Positions 9,359 to 17,849 are shown, counted from the stretch's first letter. The stretch is DNA of 64,000 bases from JAWVFM01 sp038237625 (GCA_038237625.1 JBBRYM010000016.1:1-64000), one strand, 5' to 3'. The notes: a model not told the origin generated them from the letters alone. A program made the numbers and translations.

Positions 9359-10290
9359 CAGCCGGTCACCTTACTGGGTTGATCCACCAGGTCCAGCCAC
9401 TCGCTGTACTCCTGCGCGCGCCCGTGCAGGGCGTCCTCGAACTTCGCCTGCACCACCCGGGTGATCTCGCCGGGCTCGCCGATCTCGTGGTCGTCGACCT
9501 CACGGACCGGCACAAGCTCCGCCGCAGTGCCCGTGAGGAAGATCTCCTCGGCTAGGTAGAGCTCGGCGCGTGCGATGTCGCGCTCGACCACCGTGTACCC
9601 GAGGTCGCGAGCGATCTGAATGACCGACTTGCGGTTGATCCCGTCGAGGATCGAGGCCACGTGCGGCGGGGTGAGGAGCTCGCCCTCACGCACGACGAAG
9701 ATGTTTTCCCCGGAGCCCTCGCAGACCAGGCCCCGGTCGTCGAGCAGGATCGCCTCGTCGTAGCCGGCGTTTGCGGACTCGGTCTTGGCGAGAATCGAGT
9801 TGAGGTACTGGCCAGAGGCCTTTGCGTGGGGGATTGCGCCACCGGGCGAAATGCGCCGCCAGGAGGAAACCTTGGCGCGAATGCCGTGCGCTTTTCCCTC
9901 CTCTCCGAGGTATGCGCCCCAGGGCCACGCCGCGATCGTCACGTCCACCGGGGCGCTCTTGGCGAACAGCCCCATCTCGCCGTAGCCGCGGAAGACCAGG
10001 GGGCGGATGTAGCAGCTCCGAAGCTCGTTGCGGCGAATCAGCTCATGGGTCGCCTCGCGGATCTCCGCGGGCGAGTAAGGCATCGGTAGGTAGTAGAGCT
10101 CAGCCGACTTGGCGAGGCGGTCGAGGTGATCGCGATGGCGAAATACGGCGGGGCCGCGCTCGGTGTCGTAGCAGCGGATCCCCTCGAAGACCCCGGTGCC
10201 GTAGTGAAGCCCGTGCGTGAGCACGTGGACGTTGGCCTCGTCCCAGGGGACAAGCTCGCCGTTCATCCAGATGAATTCGGTCTTCTCCAC
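9358..10290 (-). CDS. ilvE: Branched-chain amino acid aminotransferase
   Basis: Class IV PLP transaminase that makes Leu, Ile and Val from their keto acids. 310 aa, typical of the short IlvE form. Family blocks are present: HGLHYGTGVFEGIRCY near the N terminus, HAKASGQYLNSILAKTE around the cofactor lysine and the class IV region EGSGENIF. Start GTG 10290, 15 nt after the leuB stop, so it is cotranscribed with leuB. Confidence 0.95.
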   Translation of the reverse strand: MEKTEFIWMNGELVPWDEANVHVLTHGLHYGTGVFEGIRCYDTERGPAVFRHRDHLDRLAKSAELYYLPMPYSPAEIREATHELIRRNELRSCYIRPLVFRGYGEMGLFAKSAPVDVTIAAWPWGAYLGEEGKAHGIRAKVSSWRRISPGGAIPHAKASGQYLNSILAKTESANAGYDEAILLDDRGLVCEGSGENIFVVREGELLTPPHVASILDGINRKSVIQIARDLGYTVVERDIARAELYLAEEIFLTGTAAELVPVREVDDHEIGEPGEITRVVQAKFEDALHGRAQEYSEWLDLVDQPSKVTG

Positions 10291-10305
10291 GGCGCCGATT
10301 ATGCC

Positions 10306-11367
10306 CTACGAAGAACCGATTGCGGCAAGGACAGCGTCTGTCATCTCGACCGTCCCGACTCCACTCTGGGACGCCGGGGCCAAGTCGGGGGTGCGAAGCC
10401 CCTGCGCCAGCGCCGCCTCCACGGCGGACTCGACCGCAGTCGCCTCGCCGTGGCGGCCCAGGCCGTCGCGCAGCAGCATCGCGACCGACAGGAAGCTCGC
10501 CAGCGGATTCGCGGCGCCGGTGCCGGCGATGTCCGGCGCCGAGCCGTGGACCGGCTCGAAGAGGCCCGGTGGGTCGTCGCCGAGGCTCGCCGAGGGCAGC
10601 ATCCCCAGCGAGCCCGTGAGCATCGCCGCCTCATCGCTGAGGATGTCGCCGAACATGTTCTCCGTGAGGATCACGTCGAAGCGCGAGGGCGCGGCGACAA
10701 GCTGCATGGCGGCGTTGTCGACCAGCATGTGGTCCAGTTCGACCTCCTCGTAGTCGGCGGCGACCCGCCCCACCACCTCCCGCCAGAGGCGCGAGGTCTC
10801 GAGGACGTTGGCCTTGTCGACAGAGGTCACGCGGCCGCTGCGCAGCTGCGCCGCCTCGAAGGCGACGCGCGCGATCCGCTCGACCTCTGCCGCCGTGTAG
10901 ACGCACGTGTCGAGTGCCCGGTCCGCCGTCCGCTCCTTCTCGCCGAAATAGATCCCGCCCGTGAGCTCGCGAACCACGAGCAGGTCGGTTCCGGCGATCA
11001 CCTCCTCTCGCAGAGGGCTCGCGCTCGCCAGCTGGGGGCTGGGCCTCACGGGGCGCAGGTTGGCGAAGAGCCCCAGGCCCGACCGCAGGCCGAAGAGCCC
11101 CTGCTCCGGACGCGGCGCGTCGGGATCCGTCGTATCCCATTTCGGCCCACCGACGGCGCCGAGCAGAACGGCATCCGCGCGCCGGCAGGCTGCGAGCGTC
11201 TCGTCGGTGAGGGCCACGCCATGCACATCGATGGACGCGCCGCCCACGAGCAGATCCTCGTAGTCGAAGTCCCCGACTGCCTCCAGCACGCGCCGGGCGG
11301 CGCCCAGGATCTCGGGGCCGATGCCGTCGCCCGAAAGGAGGGCTATGCGGGGGACGCCGTCAGCGAT
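10306..11367 (-). CDS. leuB: 3-isopropylmalate dehydrogenase (start codon non-canonical)
   Basis: Oxidative decarboxylation in leucine synthesis, and probably of 3-methylmalate in the citramalate route. Family sequence includes LLGAVGGPKWD, ELTGGIYFGEKE, the catalytic region of the isocitrate/isopropylmalate dehydrogenase family and EPVHGSAPDIAG. The conserved N terminus IALLSGDGIGPEIL is encoded at about 11346-11305 but no ATG, GTG or TTG lies in frame ahead of it; the first canonical start (GTG 11289) would delete it. Candidate starts are ATC 11367, overlapping the upstream gene's stop by 8 nt, or ATA 11346. With 11367 the protein is 353 aa, the normal LeuB length. A sequence error is possible. 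Confidence 0.88.
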   Translation of the reverse strand: MADGVPRIALLSGDGIGPEILGAARRVLEAVGDFDYEDLLVGGASIDVHGVALTDETLAACRRADAVLLGAVGGPKWDTTDPDAPRPEQGLFGLRSGLGLFANLRPVRPSPQLASASPLREEVIAGTDLLVVRELTGGIYFGEKERTADRALDTCVYTAAEVERIARVAFEAAQLRSGRVTSVDKANVLETSRLWREVVGRVAADYEEVELDHMLVDNAAMQLVAAPSRFDVILTENMFGDILSDEAAMLTGSLGMLPSASLGDDPPGLFEPVHGSAPDIAGTGAANPLASFLSVAMLLRDGLGRHGEATAVESAVEAALAQGLRTPDLAPASQSGVGTVEMTDAVLAAIGSS

Positions 11368-14134
11368 TTCGGGAGTGTCGCCTATAGGCGGCGCGCAGCG
11401 TCTTCAGATTCCGCTGATAGCCCCGGCGCACGTGCGGCAGCGGAACGCTCGCGCCAGGATCGGCATCGCTGGTGGATGCGTTCGGGCCCGGCGGCGGAGC
11501 CTTGGCGTCGACGCCGTGAACGTACTTCCAGAGGATGCGGTCGAGGGTCGACTGCGAGACCTGGTCGAGCGTGGAGAGGTTGAGACCCGCTGAGAGGCTC
11601 GAAGCCGGCGCCTTGGCGCTGTTTTGGGCAGTCATGTTGACGCTGGGCACGATCGCGCTGTAGCCGGCTGCGTTCTTGGGCTTTGCCGAGAAGGCGTCGT
11701 AGAGCGGGACGGCGAGCGCTTCGGCGAGGTTGGTCGGCTTCAGCCCCATCACGAGCTCGGCGGTGCGCAGGAGGGACAGCTGGTCGTAGCGGGTGTGGAC
11801 CACCGCACCCTTGCGCGCGTACGGGCTGATGGCCAGAGCCGGGATGCGGTGCGCGTCGACATGATCGGCCCCGTCCTGTGAGTCGTCCTCCTGGACCAGG
11901 ATCAGCGAGTGCTTCCAGATGTCGGAATGGGAGATCAGCTGCACGATCTGCCCCACGGCCCAGTCGTTGGACGCGATCTGGGCGGTCGGGGTACGCCTGC
12001 CCGTACGGGTCCCCTCCGTGTGGTCGTTGGGAAGGACGATGTAGTTGAACGTGGGAACGCTCTGAGTCGCGTCCTGGAGCTGGAAGCGCGCCTTGAAGCA
12101 GTCGAAGCGCGAGTGCGAGCCCAATGGGGCTCCCGGCGGTAGCGAGGAGTCGTAGACCTGGGTCACGCCGAGCGAGAGGACGGTGCTGTTGGAGAGATCG
12201 GAGTCGTAACACGGCGCCGGCGCGGGCGGCGGCGCGCCGACCAGCAGGCCGACGTCCGAGTTGACCAGAACTTGCAGTGCCGTCTGCTGCTCGGCGCCGG
12301 TCTTGTCCTTGTCGGGGAACGGGCTGATGCCCGCCAGCGCCTCGCCGTAGTTGAAGAAGGAGATGCCGGCGTTTAAAAGCCGCTCGAAGATGTAACCGGT
12401 GGGCGGGGCACTGACCTCGTAGGAGCCGAAGTCGTAGGGCCTTCCCCGGCCGGCGTAGTTCTGATGCCAGTTGCGGATGACGTAGTCCGACACAGCGCCC
12501 GCCGCCGTCCAGTAGTGACCGTCGATCGAGGCCTCGGAGTCCGCGTAGAGGTGGTCGAGCAGCGGGAACCGGCGTGCCAGCGCGTGCATGTTGGGAGTGA
12601 CGTGCTTGCCAAACAGGGTCAGATGGGGGTCGCCGTCGCCGCGTTTGACGTCACCCATGATCTGGTCGTAGGTGCGGTTTTCCTTGACGACGTAGAAGAC
12701 GTGCTGGATCGGGCCGTTCGGCCTGATCGGAGTGCCCTTAGGTGGCCGGCTACTGTCGACGGGCACGAGCTCGCGGTCGGCCTTCGGCGTCAGATGAGCC
12801 AGGCGGCGGAGGCCGGGGAAGCGCAGGATGCCCGACTCGCCGCGGACGATCGAGGGCAGGTACTGAAACGTGTTGATGTTGTTATCGGAGTCGTTCGGCG
12901 AGTTCGGGTTCGGCCCGTTGGGGTTCGGCCCGACCCCGAGCCCCTTGGCAGCCACCCACACGAGGCGCCCGCCGACGGCCTGAGCGGCAACCGGATAGGC
13001 CGCGGTCGGCACCCGTCCGAGGAGCTTCCACGGCGGCGGGCGGTTGCCGGCGCGCTCACGGCACGTGTGCCCCTTCGCGTTGGGCACGGCAAAGACCGCG
13101 ATCGCGTCCTCCCCGGAGTCTGCGCTCAGCAGGTGACAGCCGTCGGCGCTGACCGACACGCGGATCGGCGCGGAGCCGTTGCCCTGTGGCCGCGCCACGG
13201 AAAGTGTCCGGATGACGCCGCCGGTCTTGGCGTCGAGGACGGCGATGAGGTCCTGCGCCGTGACCGCAACATAAAGGCGCTTGCCGTTGGGGTCGACGGC
13301 CATTCCCTCTGGGTGAGAGAGATGAGGGCCCACCTTGATATCGCGGGTGACGTTTCCGGATGCAAGGTCGATCTCAGAGACGGTGCCCTGGGTCTCGGAG
13401 GTGACGTAGCCGTGCCCCTGGTGGTCGATCGCCGCGCCGTACGGATAGTGCCCGACCGGCGCGTAGCTGACGGCCTTGGTCTTCGTGTCGACGATGGCCG
13501 CCGAGTCCGCGAGGTTCAGTGCGACCAGGAGGGTCTGGCCGTCGGGGCTGATCGCGATCTCCTGCGGCCACGACTCCTTACCGGTCTGCGGCGGGAAGTC
13601 CTGATATGCGGGAGCGCTGGCGGGGGGAGGCACCCCGATCACCCCGCGCCGTTTCGCCCGCCCCGTCTTCGCGCTGTAGCGGAAGACGTGGAGGACGTCT
13701 CCGGCCTGGCCCGGGACGTGAGGTGGTGGGGTCTCGTCCGTGTGCGGCGACGCCAACAGCCCCGATACGTACGCGCGGTTTCTCGTGGGATCCATCGCGA
13801 TCCCCCCCGACATGCCCGGCATGACGATCTTCTGGACCACGCGCCCGGTGTGCGGACCCTTCACCCGGACGATGCGGATGTCGTTGACCCCACGGCCGGC
13901 GGAAAGCGTCCACAGGTAACGGCCGTTGCGGGTGAGCTCGCCGCCGTTCGGATGATTGCCGAGCTTCGTGAGCGTTCCGGCCGGGTGAACCCTCCGCCCG
14001 TTGGGCTGGATCCGGTTCTTGGGACCGATGCGGCCGGTGTGAAACCCTGACGCCAAGGCGACGCCCGCCGTTGCAAGAAGCGCGATGAGGACGCCCCATC
14101 GCACCCCCGACCGTCGTCGCCTCCATGCTTCCAT
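11360..14134 (-). CDS. Secreted beta-propeller / alkaline-phosphatase-like phosphoesterase
   Basis: About 924 aa from ATG 14134 (a TTG at 14155 is an alternative). An N-terminal signal helix (GVLIALLATAGVALASG) implies export. The first half is a YncE/YVTN-type beta-propeller with repeated units such as NGRYLWTLS, DGQTLLVALN and NGKRLYVAV. The second half is a phosphoesterase of the alkaline-phosphatase/PLC superfamily: FYVVKENRTYDQIMGD near its start and VQEDDSQDGADHVDAHR plus IPALAISPYARKG near the end, as in YncE/phosphoesterase bifunctional proteins. Substrate unknown. It lies between the leuD-linked methyltransferase and leuB, and its 3' end overlaps leuB, so a purely metabolic operon is interrupted by a secreted protein. 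Confidence 0.85.
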   Translation of the reverse strand: MEAWRRRRSGVRWGVLIALLATAGVALASGFHTGRIGPKNRIQPNGRRVHPAGTLTKLGNHPNGGELTRNGRYLWTLSAGRGVNDIRIVRVKGPHTGRVVQKIVMPGMSGGIAMDPTRNRAYVSGLLASPHTDETPPPHVPGQAGDVLHVFRYSAKTGRAKRRGVIGVPPPASAPAYQDFPPQTGKESWPQEIAISPDGQTLLVALNLADSAAIVDTKTKAVSYAPVGHYPYGAAIDHQGHGYVTSETQGTVSEIDLASGNVTRDIKVGPHLSHPEGMAVDPNGKRLYVAVTAQDLIAVLDAKTGGVIRTLSVARPQGNGSAPIRVSVSADGCHLLSADSGEDAIAVFAVPNAKGHTCRERAGNRPPPWKLLGRVPTAAYPVAAQAVGGRLVWVAAKGLGVGPNPNGPNPNSPNDSDNNINTFQYLPSIVRGESGILRFPGLRRLAHLTPKADRELVPVDSSRPPKGTPIRPNGPIQHVFYVVKENRTYDQIMGDVKRGDGDPHLTLFGKHVTPNMHALARRFPLLDHLYADSEASIDGHYWTAAGAVSDYVIRNWHQNYAGRGRPYDFGSYEVSAPPTGYIFERLLNAGISFFNYGEALAGISPFPDKDKTGAEQQTALQVLVNSDVGLLVGAPPPAPAPCYDSDLSNSTVLSLGVTQVYDSSLPPGAPLGSHSRFDCFKARFQLQDATQSVPTFNYIVLPNDHTEGTRTGRRTPTAQIASNDWAVGQIVQLISHSDIWKHSLILVQEDDSQDGADHVDAHRIPALAISPYARKGAVVHTRYDQLSLLRTAELVMGLKPTNLAEALAVPLYDAFSAKPKNAAGYSAIVPSVNMTAQNSAKAPASSLSAGLNLSTLDQVSQSTLDRILWKYVHGVDAKAPPPGPNASTSDADPGASVPLPHVRRGYQRNLKTLRAAYRRHSRNR

Positions 14135-14164
14135 GCTGGCCAGGATATCTCGCAAGCCCTGTGC

Positions 14165-14932
14165 CTACACGGAAGGCCTGTGCGCCGAGATGTTGAGGCG
14201 CACGTAGCCCACCGAGAGCGGGCGGGGCTGGCTGCTCACGACGGCGTCGACGAACTCGTCGTGGAGCTCGGCCGGCAGCCGTTTTAGATGCCAGGGCAGC
14301 ATCACCGTGCGCAGGAAGCCCGGCGGATCACGCGGAGTCACCGGCGATTGCTCCAGCCAGACCCTGACGCTCTCGAACCCTGCCCGGCGCAGCCGCGCCT
14401 CGGTGATGCCGACGCCGGCGAAGTTCCAGGTCTGTAGCTCGGAGCGAAGGTAAGGCGAAAAGCGCTCATCGCCCGCCAGGGCATCGAGGGCACGATGGAG
14501 CTCGGCGACGTTTCCCTCACCGCCGCACTGGGCCTCGATCCGCCCGCCGGGCCGAAGGGAAGCATGGAGGCGCCTGAAAAGCCGCTCGTGGTCGAGGATC
14601 CAGTGGAACGTCGCCGATGAGAAAACCACGTCGGCTACCGCCTCGAAATCGATCTCGGTGAGATCTGCGACCTTCAGCACCACGCGCGGGTCGTCGCCAA
14701 GGACGCTCTCCGCCTCGGCGATCATTACGGCGGATGCGTCGATGCCGATGATGCGTCCGTTGGGCAGCCGCTCGAGGATGGTCCGCGTGGTCTTGCCCGT
14801 GCCGCAGCCGGCATCGAGGACGGTCTCCTCCCCGTTCAGGTCAAGGCGGTCGAGCACCACGCGCCCCCACTCCTGCTGAGGAAGCGCCTGCGCGTCGTAG
14901 GACGAGGCGTCCCATTCGACCGCTCTGCTCAC
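14165..14932 (-). CDS. SAM-dependent methyltransferase, trans-aconitate methyltransferase-like
   Basis: Class I methyltransferase of 255 aa. The SAM-binding motif DAGCGTG is at residues 40-46, followed by GIDASAVMIAEAE (acidic loop) and the motif FSSATFHWILDHERLF, an arrangement like E. coli Tam and yeast Tmt1. GTG 14932 overlaps the leuD stop as GTGA, so translation is coupled to leuD; the ORF upstream of it is only leuD antisense-frame sequence. In yeast the Tam homologue methylates 3-isopropylmalate, the LeuCD product, which makes the coupling suggestive. The true substrate is not known. Confidence 0.8.
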   Translation of the reverse strand: MSRAVEWDASSYDAQALPQQEWGRVVLDRLDLNGEETVLDAGCGTGKTTRTILERLPNGRIIGIDASAVMIAEAESVLGDDPRVVLKVADLTEIDFEAVADVVFSSATFHWILDHERLFRRLHASLRPGGRIEAQCGGEGNVAELHRALDALAGDERFSPYLRSELQTWNFAGVGITEARLRRAGFESVRVWLEQSPVTPRDPPGFLRTVMLPWHLKRLPAELHDEFVDAVVSSQPRPLSVGYVRLNISAHRPSV

Positions 14933-15492
14933 AATGCGGTCGTGACCGGTGCCCGGTCGGCCCTTCCCGATGCCTCGAAGGCGTCGATCGCTTCGGCTCG
15001 CTGAAGCGTCACGCCGATGTCGTCCAAGCCGTTCAGGAGGCGATGCTTGACCTCCGGATCGATCTCGAACGATGCTTCGGCGCCATCCCAGGCCACGGTC
15101 TGGGTTTCGAGGTCGATCCGTCCGGAGCCCGCGGCCGCGAGCGCGCGGCAAGGGTCCTCATCGAGCGTCACCGGGAGCAGTCCGATCTTCGTGCAGTTGT
15201 TGAAGAAGATGTCGGCGAACGACGGCGCGACGATCGCCTGGAACCCGAAGTCTTCCAGGGCCCAGGGAGCGTGCTCCCGCGACGATCCGCAGCCGAAGTT
15301 GCGGCCGGCGACCAGGATCGGGTTCGCCTCGAGCTCGATCTCGCCGTCGCGAATCCAGTCGTAGAAGAGGAACTCGCCGAAGCCGGTGCGCTCCACCCGC
15401 TTCAGGAACTGCTTGGGGATGATCTGGTCGGTGTCGACGTCGGCGCGGTCGAGAAACGCGACGCCGCCCTCCACCACCCGCACCGATTTCAT
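14929..15492 (-). CDS. leuD: 3-isopropylmalate dehydratase small subunit
   Basis: Swivel subunit of the aconitase-family isopropylmalate isomerase; pairs with LeuC. 187 aa. Contains DVDTDQIIPKQFL and NFGCGSSREHAPWAL, the hallmarks of LeuD. ATG 15492 overlaps the leuC stop as ATGA and has AGGAG 6 nt upstream within leuC, a strong start. A much longer frame to 17013 is only out-of-frame leuC. Confidence 0.96.
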   Translation of the reverse strand: MKSVRVVEGGVAFLDRADVDTDQIIPKQFLKRVERTGFGEFLFYDWIRDGEIELEANPILVAGRNFGCGSSREHAPWALEDFGFQAIVAPSFADIFFNNCTKIGLLPVTLDEDPCRALAAAGSGRIDLETQTVAWDGAEASFEIDPEVKHRLLNGLDDIGVTLQRAEAIDAFEASGRADRAPVTTAL

Positions 15493-16877
15493 GACCAGCT
15501 CCTGACGTCGACGAAGCGCCCCTCGATCGCCGCCGCGGCGGCCATCTTCGGGGAGACCAGGTGCGTGCGGCCGCCCTTGCCCTGACGACCCTCGAAGTTG
15601 CGGTTGGAGGTCGACGCGCAGCGCTCGCCCTCCTCGAGGATGTCCGGGTTCATCCCCAGGCACATCGAGCACCCTGCGGTGCGCCACTCGAAGCCGGCGG
15701 CGGTGAAGATCTCGTCGAGGCCCTCCTTCTGAGCCTGGATGCTGACCTGCTGTGAGCCTGGAACCACCATCGCCCGCACGCTCGAGGCGACCTTGCGGCC
15801 GGCCACGATCGCCGCGGCCTCGCGCAGGTCGCTGATGCGCGAGTTTGTGCACGAGCCGATGAAGACGCGGTCGAGGGTCACCTCGGAAATGGGGGTCCCG
15901 GGCTCGAGGCCCATGTAGGCGAGGGCGCGCGCGGCGACCTCGCGATCGGACTTCCCGTCGCCCCACTCGGCCGGGTCGGGCACCCGCTCGGTGACCTCGA
16001 CCACCTGGCCCGGGTTCGTGCCCCAGGTGACCATCGGCGAGATCGCGGCGGCGTCGATGTCGACCTCGGATTCGAAGTCGGCACCGTCGTCGGTCGCGAG
16101 CTCTCGCCACTGGGTGACGGCCGCGGCGAAATCCGCCGAAGCCGCCGGGCGGCCCTCGATCCATTCGAAGGTGGTGTCGTCGGGGGCGACCATTCCGGCG
16201 CGCCCACCGCCCTCGATCGTCATGTTGCAGACGGTCATCCGGTTCTCCATCGAAAGGCCGCGGATGGTCTCGCCCGCGTACTCGACGGCGTGGCCGGCCA
16301 TCCCGCCAGTGCCCAGCCGGCCAATCGTGGCCAGGATCAGGTCCTTTGCGCCGACGCCCGTACCGAGCTCGCCGGAATAGTTGATCCGCATCGTCTTCGG
16401 GCGCTTTTGAACCATCGTCTGCGTCGCCAGGACGTGCTCGACCTCGGAGGTGCCGATCCCGAAGGCAAGGGCGCCGAAGGCGCCATGCGTCGACGTGTGG
16501 CTGTCGCCACAGACGATCGTCATCCCCGGTTGGGTGACGCCAAGCTCCGGGCCGATGACGTGAACGATCCCCTGGCGGTCGGACCCGAGCGAGTAGATCG
16601 GGACGCCGAACTCCTCGCAGTTGCGCTCGAGCGTCTCGACCTGGATGCGCGAAAGCTTGTCGGCGATCAGCCTGGCTGCCGGGGTGCCGTCGGTGGGGAC
16701 GTTGTGGTCGGCGGTGGCCAGCGTGCGATCGGGGCGCCGCACCGAACGCCCGGCAAGCCGAAGCCCATCGAAGGCCTGCGGCGATGTCACCTCGTGCACC
16801 AGATGCAGGTCGATGTAGATCAGGCCGTCGTCGATTTCGTGGGCGTCCCAGATCTTGTCGCACAGCGTCTTTGGCAT
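15489..16877 (-). CDS. leuC: 3-isopropylmalate dehydratase large subunit
   Basis: Fe-S catalytic subunit that isomerises 2- to 3-isopropylmalate and probably citramalate to 3-methylmalate. 462 aa. Cluster ligands are visible as Cys in VFIGSCTNSR and the pair in GCSMCLGMNPD. The N terminus has the substrate loop HLVHEVTSPQAF. It starts 8 nt after the XRE-cupin stop; AGGAGG inside the regulator's last codons serves as ribosome-binding site, tying its expression to the regulator. Confidence 0.97.
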   Translation of the reverse strand: MPKTLCDKIWDAHEIDDGLIYIDLHLVHEVTSPQAFDGLRLAGRSVRRPDRTLATADHNVPTDGTPAARLIADKLSRIQVETLERNCEEFGVPIYSLGSDRQGIVHVIGPELGVTQPGMTIVCGDSHTSTHGAFGALAFGIGTSEVEHVLATQTMVQKRPKTMRINYSGELGTGVGAKDLILATIGRLGTGGMAGHAVEYAGETIRGLSMENRMTVCNMTIEGGGRAGMVAPDDTTFEWIEGRPAASADFAAAVTQWRELATDDGADFESEVDIDAAAISPMVTWGTNPGQVVEVTERVPDPAEWGDGKSDREVAARALAYMGLEPGTPISEVTLDRVFIGSCTNSRISDLREAAAIVAGRKVASSVRAMVVPGSQQVSIQAQKEGLDEIFTAAGFEWRTAGCSMCLGMNPDILEEGERCASTSNRNFEGRQGKGGRTHLVSPKMAAAAAIEGRFVDVRSWS

Positions 16878-16885
16878 TTCTCGGT

Positions 16886-17467
16886 TCAGCCCCTCCTGAG
16901 GCCGGCGGCGACGACCGCGATGAAGGTGGCCGATCGCTTGGATCGGTTCTCGAAGTGATGGGGAAGGTCGGCGTCGAACGTGACGCTGTCGCCCGGGGCG
17001 AGCTCGTGAGCATCGCTGTCGGCGAGCAGCGTCAGCTCGCCCTCGAGCACGACCGCCGTCTCACGGCTGCCCGGCTCATGAAGCGGCGGATCGCCTGAGC
17101 CGCCGGTGGCGGCGCCCGGGTCGAGCGTGTGTGAGGAGACGTCTGCGCGCTGGCCCGGAAGGGAGGGCGTGAGCTCGCGCACCTGGTGGCCGCGGCGGCC
17201 ACGAGTCCGGCCCTCCCCCGCCCTGACCACGACGACGTGACCGGCCTCATCGAGGCGCAGCAGTTGCGAGAGGGTGAGCTCCAGCCCGCTTGCGATGCGC
17301 CCGGCGACGGCCAGAGTGGGGCTGGTCTCCCCGCGCTCGACCTGCGAGAGCATCGGGGCGCTCACGCCGGAGCGCGCTGCGAGGTCGCGCAGGGAGAGGT
17401 CCATCCCCTCGCGCAGGGCGCGAATGCGGGTGCCGACTGCTCCGTTCTGGGTGGCGAGTGCGCTCAT
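16886..17467 (-). CDS. XRE-family regulator with C-terminal cupin
   Basis: 193 aa: an N-terminal helix-turn-helix of the Xre/PuuR type (about 15-70, SLRDLAARSGVSAPMLSQVERGETSPTLAV) joined to a C-terminal cupin (about 110-185) ending in PGDSVTFDADLPHHFENRS. Such proteins bind DNA with the HTH and sense a small ligand in the cupin. It heads the leuCD run with an 8-nt gap. A 10-bp-arm palindrome sits 1 nt upstream of the ATG and covers the probable -10 (TAACGT, 7 nt before the start), so it probably represses itself and leuCD and is made from a leaderless mRNA. The ligand could be a leucine or isoleucine pathway intermediate; that is inference. Confidence 0.88.
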   Translation of the reverse strand: MSALATQNGAVGTRIRALREGMDLSLRDLAARSGVSAPMLSQVERGETSPTLAVAGRIASGLELTLSQLLRLDEAGHVVVVRAGEGRTRGRRGHQVRELTPSLPGQRADVSSHTLDPGAATGGSGDPPLHEPGSRETAVVLEGELTLLADSDAHELAPGDSVTFDADLPHHFENRSKRSATFIAVVAAGLRRG

Positions 17468-17468
17468 G

Positions 17469-17492
17469 GCTCGTACGTTATCACGTACGAGC
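17469..17492. promoter_or_regulatory. Palindromic operator over the XRE-cupin promoter
   Basis: GCTCGTACGT-TATC-ACGTACGAGC: perfect 10-bp arms around a 4-bp centre, one base from the ATG of the XRE-cupin gene. The minus-strand TAACGT hexamer lies within it, at the distance expected of a leaderless -10. The location argues for autoregulation by the adjacent XRE protein. Confidence 0.7.
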
Positions 17493-17720
17493 GTCTGCTA
17501 ATTTGCGAGCCTGCCCGGTTGGCCGCACCAGGACCTCGTTGATGGATACGTGCTTCGGCTGGGCCAGTGCGTAGACCACCGCATTGGCGATGTCCTTGTT
17601 GTAGACGCCCGAGCCGAGGCTGGCAACGCGGCCGGCGACGGACGAGACGTTGACGATGTCCCCGCCGCCACCGTCGCGGATGAGGGGCAGGGCGTAGTGA
17701 GTGCGCTCGCGACTCCCCAA
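17481..17720 (-). pseudogene. Remnant of a short-chain dehydrogenase/reductase
   Basis: The frame reads YALPLIRDGGGGDIVNVSSVAGR followed by SLGSGVYN, the mid-domain NVSS and start of the YxxxK region of an SDR, then jumps directly to KDIANAVVYALAQPKHVSINEVLVRP, the C-terminal end of such enzymes. The Rossmann N terminus and about 70 residues around and after the catalytic YxxxK are missing, so it cannot be active. Its 3' end runs into the XRE operator and its 5' end stops about 10 bp from a dispersed palindromic repeat, which suggests deletion events at this spot. Confidence 0.75.
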
Positions 17721-17730
17721 TCCGGTCGCT

Positions 17731-17771
17731 GTCCTGGTTTACCCACCCCTACGGTGGTCCATCCAGGACGG
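17731..17771. repeat. 41-bp imperfect palindrome, copy A
   Basis: GTCCTGG...CCAGGAC arms enclose an inner CCACC/GGTGG stem. It has the same length and the same end sequences as the element at 48817-48857 (29 of 41 positions identical by hand alignment). It lies between the truncated SDR and leuA. Function unknown; a small dispersed palindromic element or RNA hairpin. Confidence 0.5.
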
Positions 17772-17824
17772 CCCACCAAATCGACGTGGCGGAACGCCCA
17801 AGCGCCGCTCACATCACCCTCATT

Positions 17825-17842
17825 GCGCTTGTTTTGAAGCGC
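17825..17842 (-). terminator. Hairpin after leuA
   Basis: GCGCTT-GTTTTG-AAGCGC, a perfect 6-bp stem with 6-nt loop, 8 bp past the leuA stop. No U-run follows on the minus strand, so at best a weak or Rho-assisted terminator. Confidence 0.4.
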
Positions 17843-17849
17843 CGCTCCG

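Noticed and set aside
14929..17013. Long 694-aa minus-strand frame over leuC and leuD
   Set aside because: Only its last ~190 residues are real (LeuD); the rest is leuC read in another frame.
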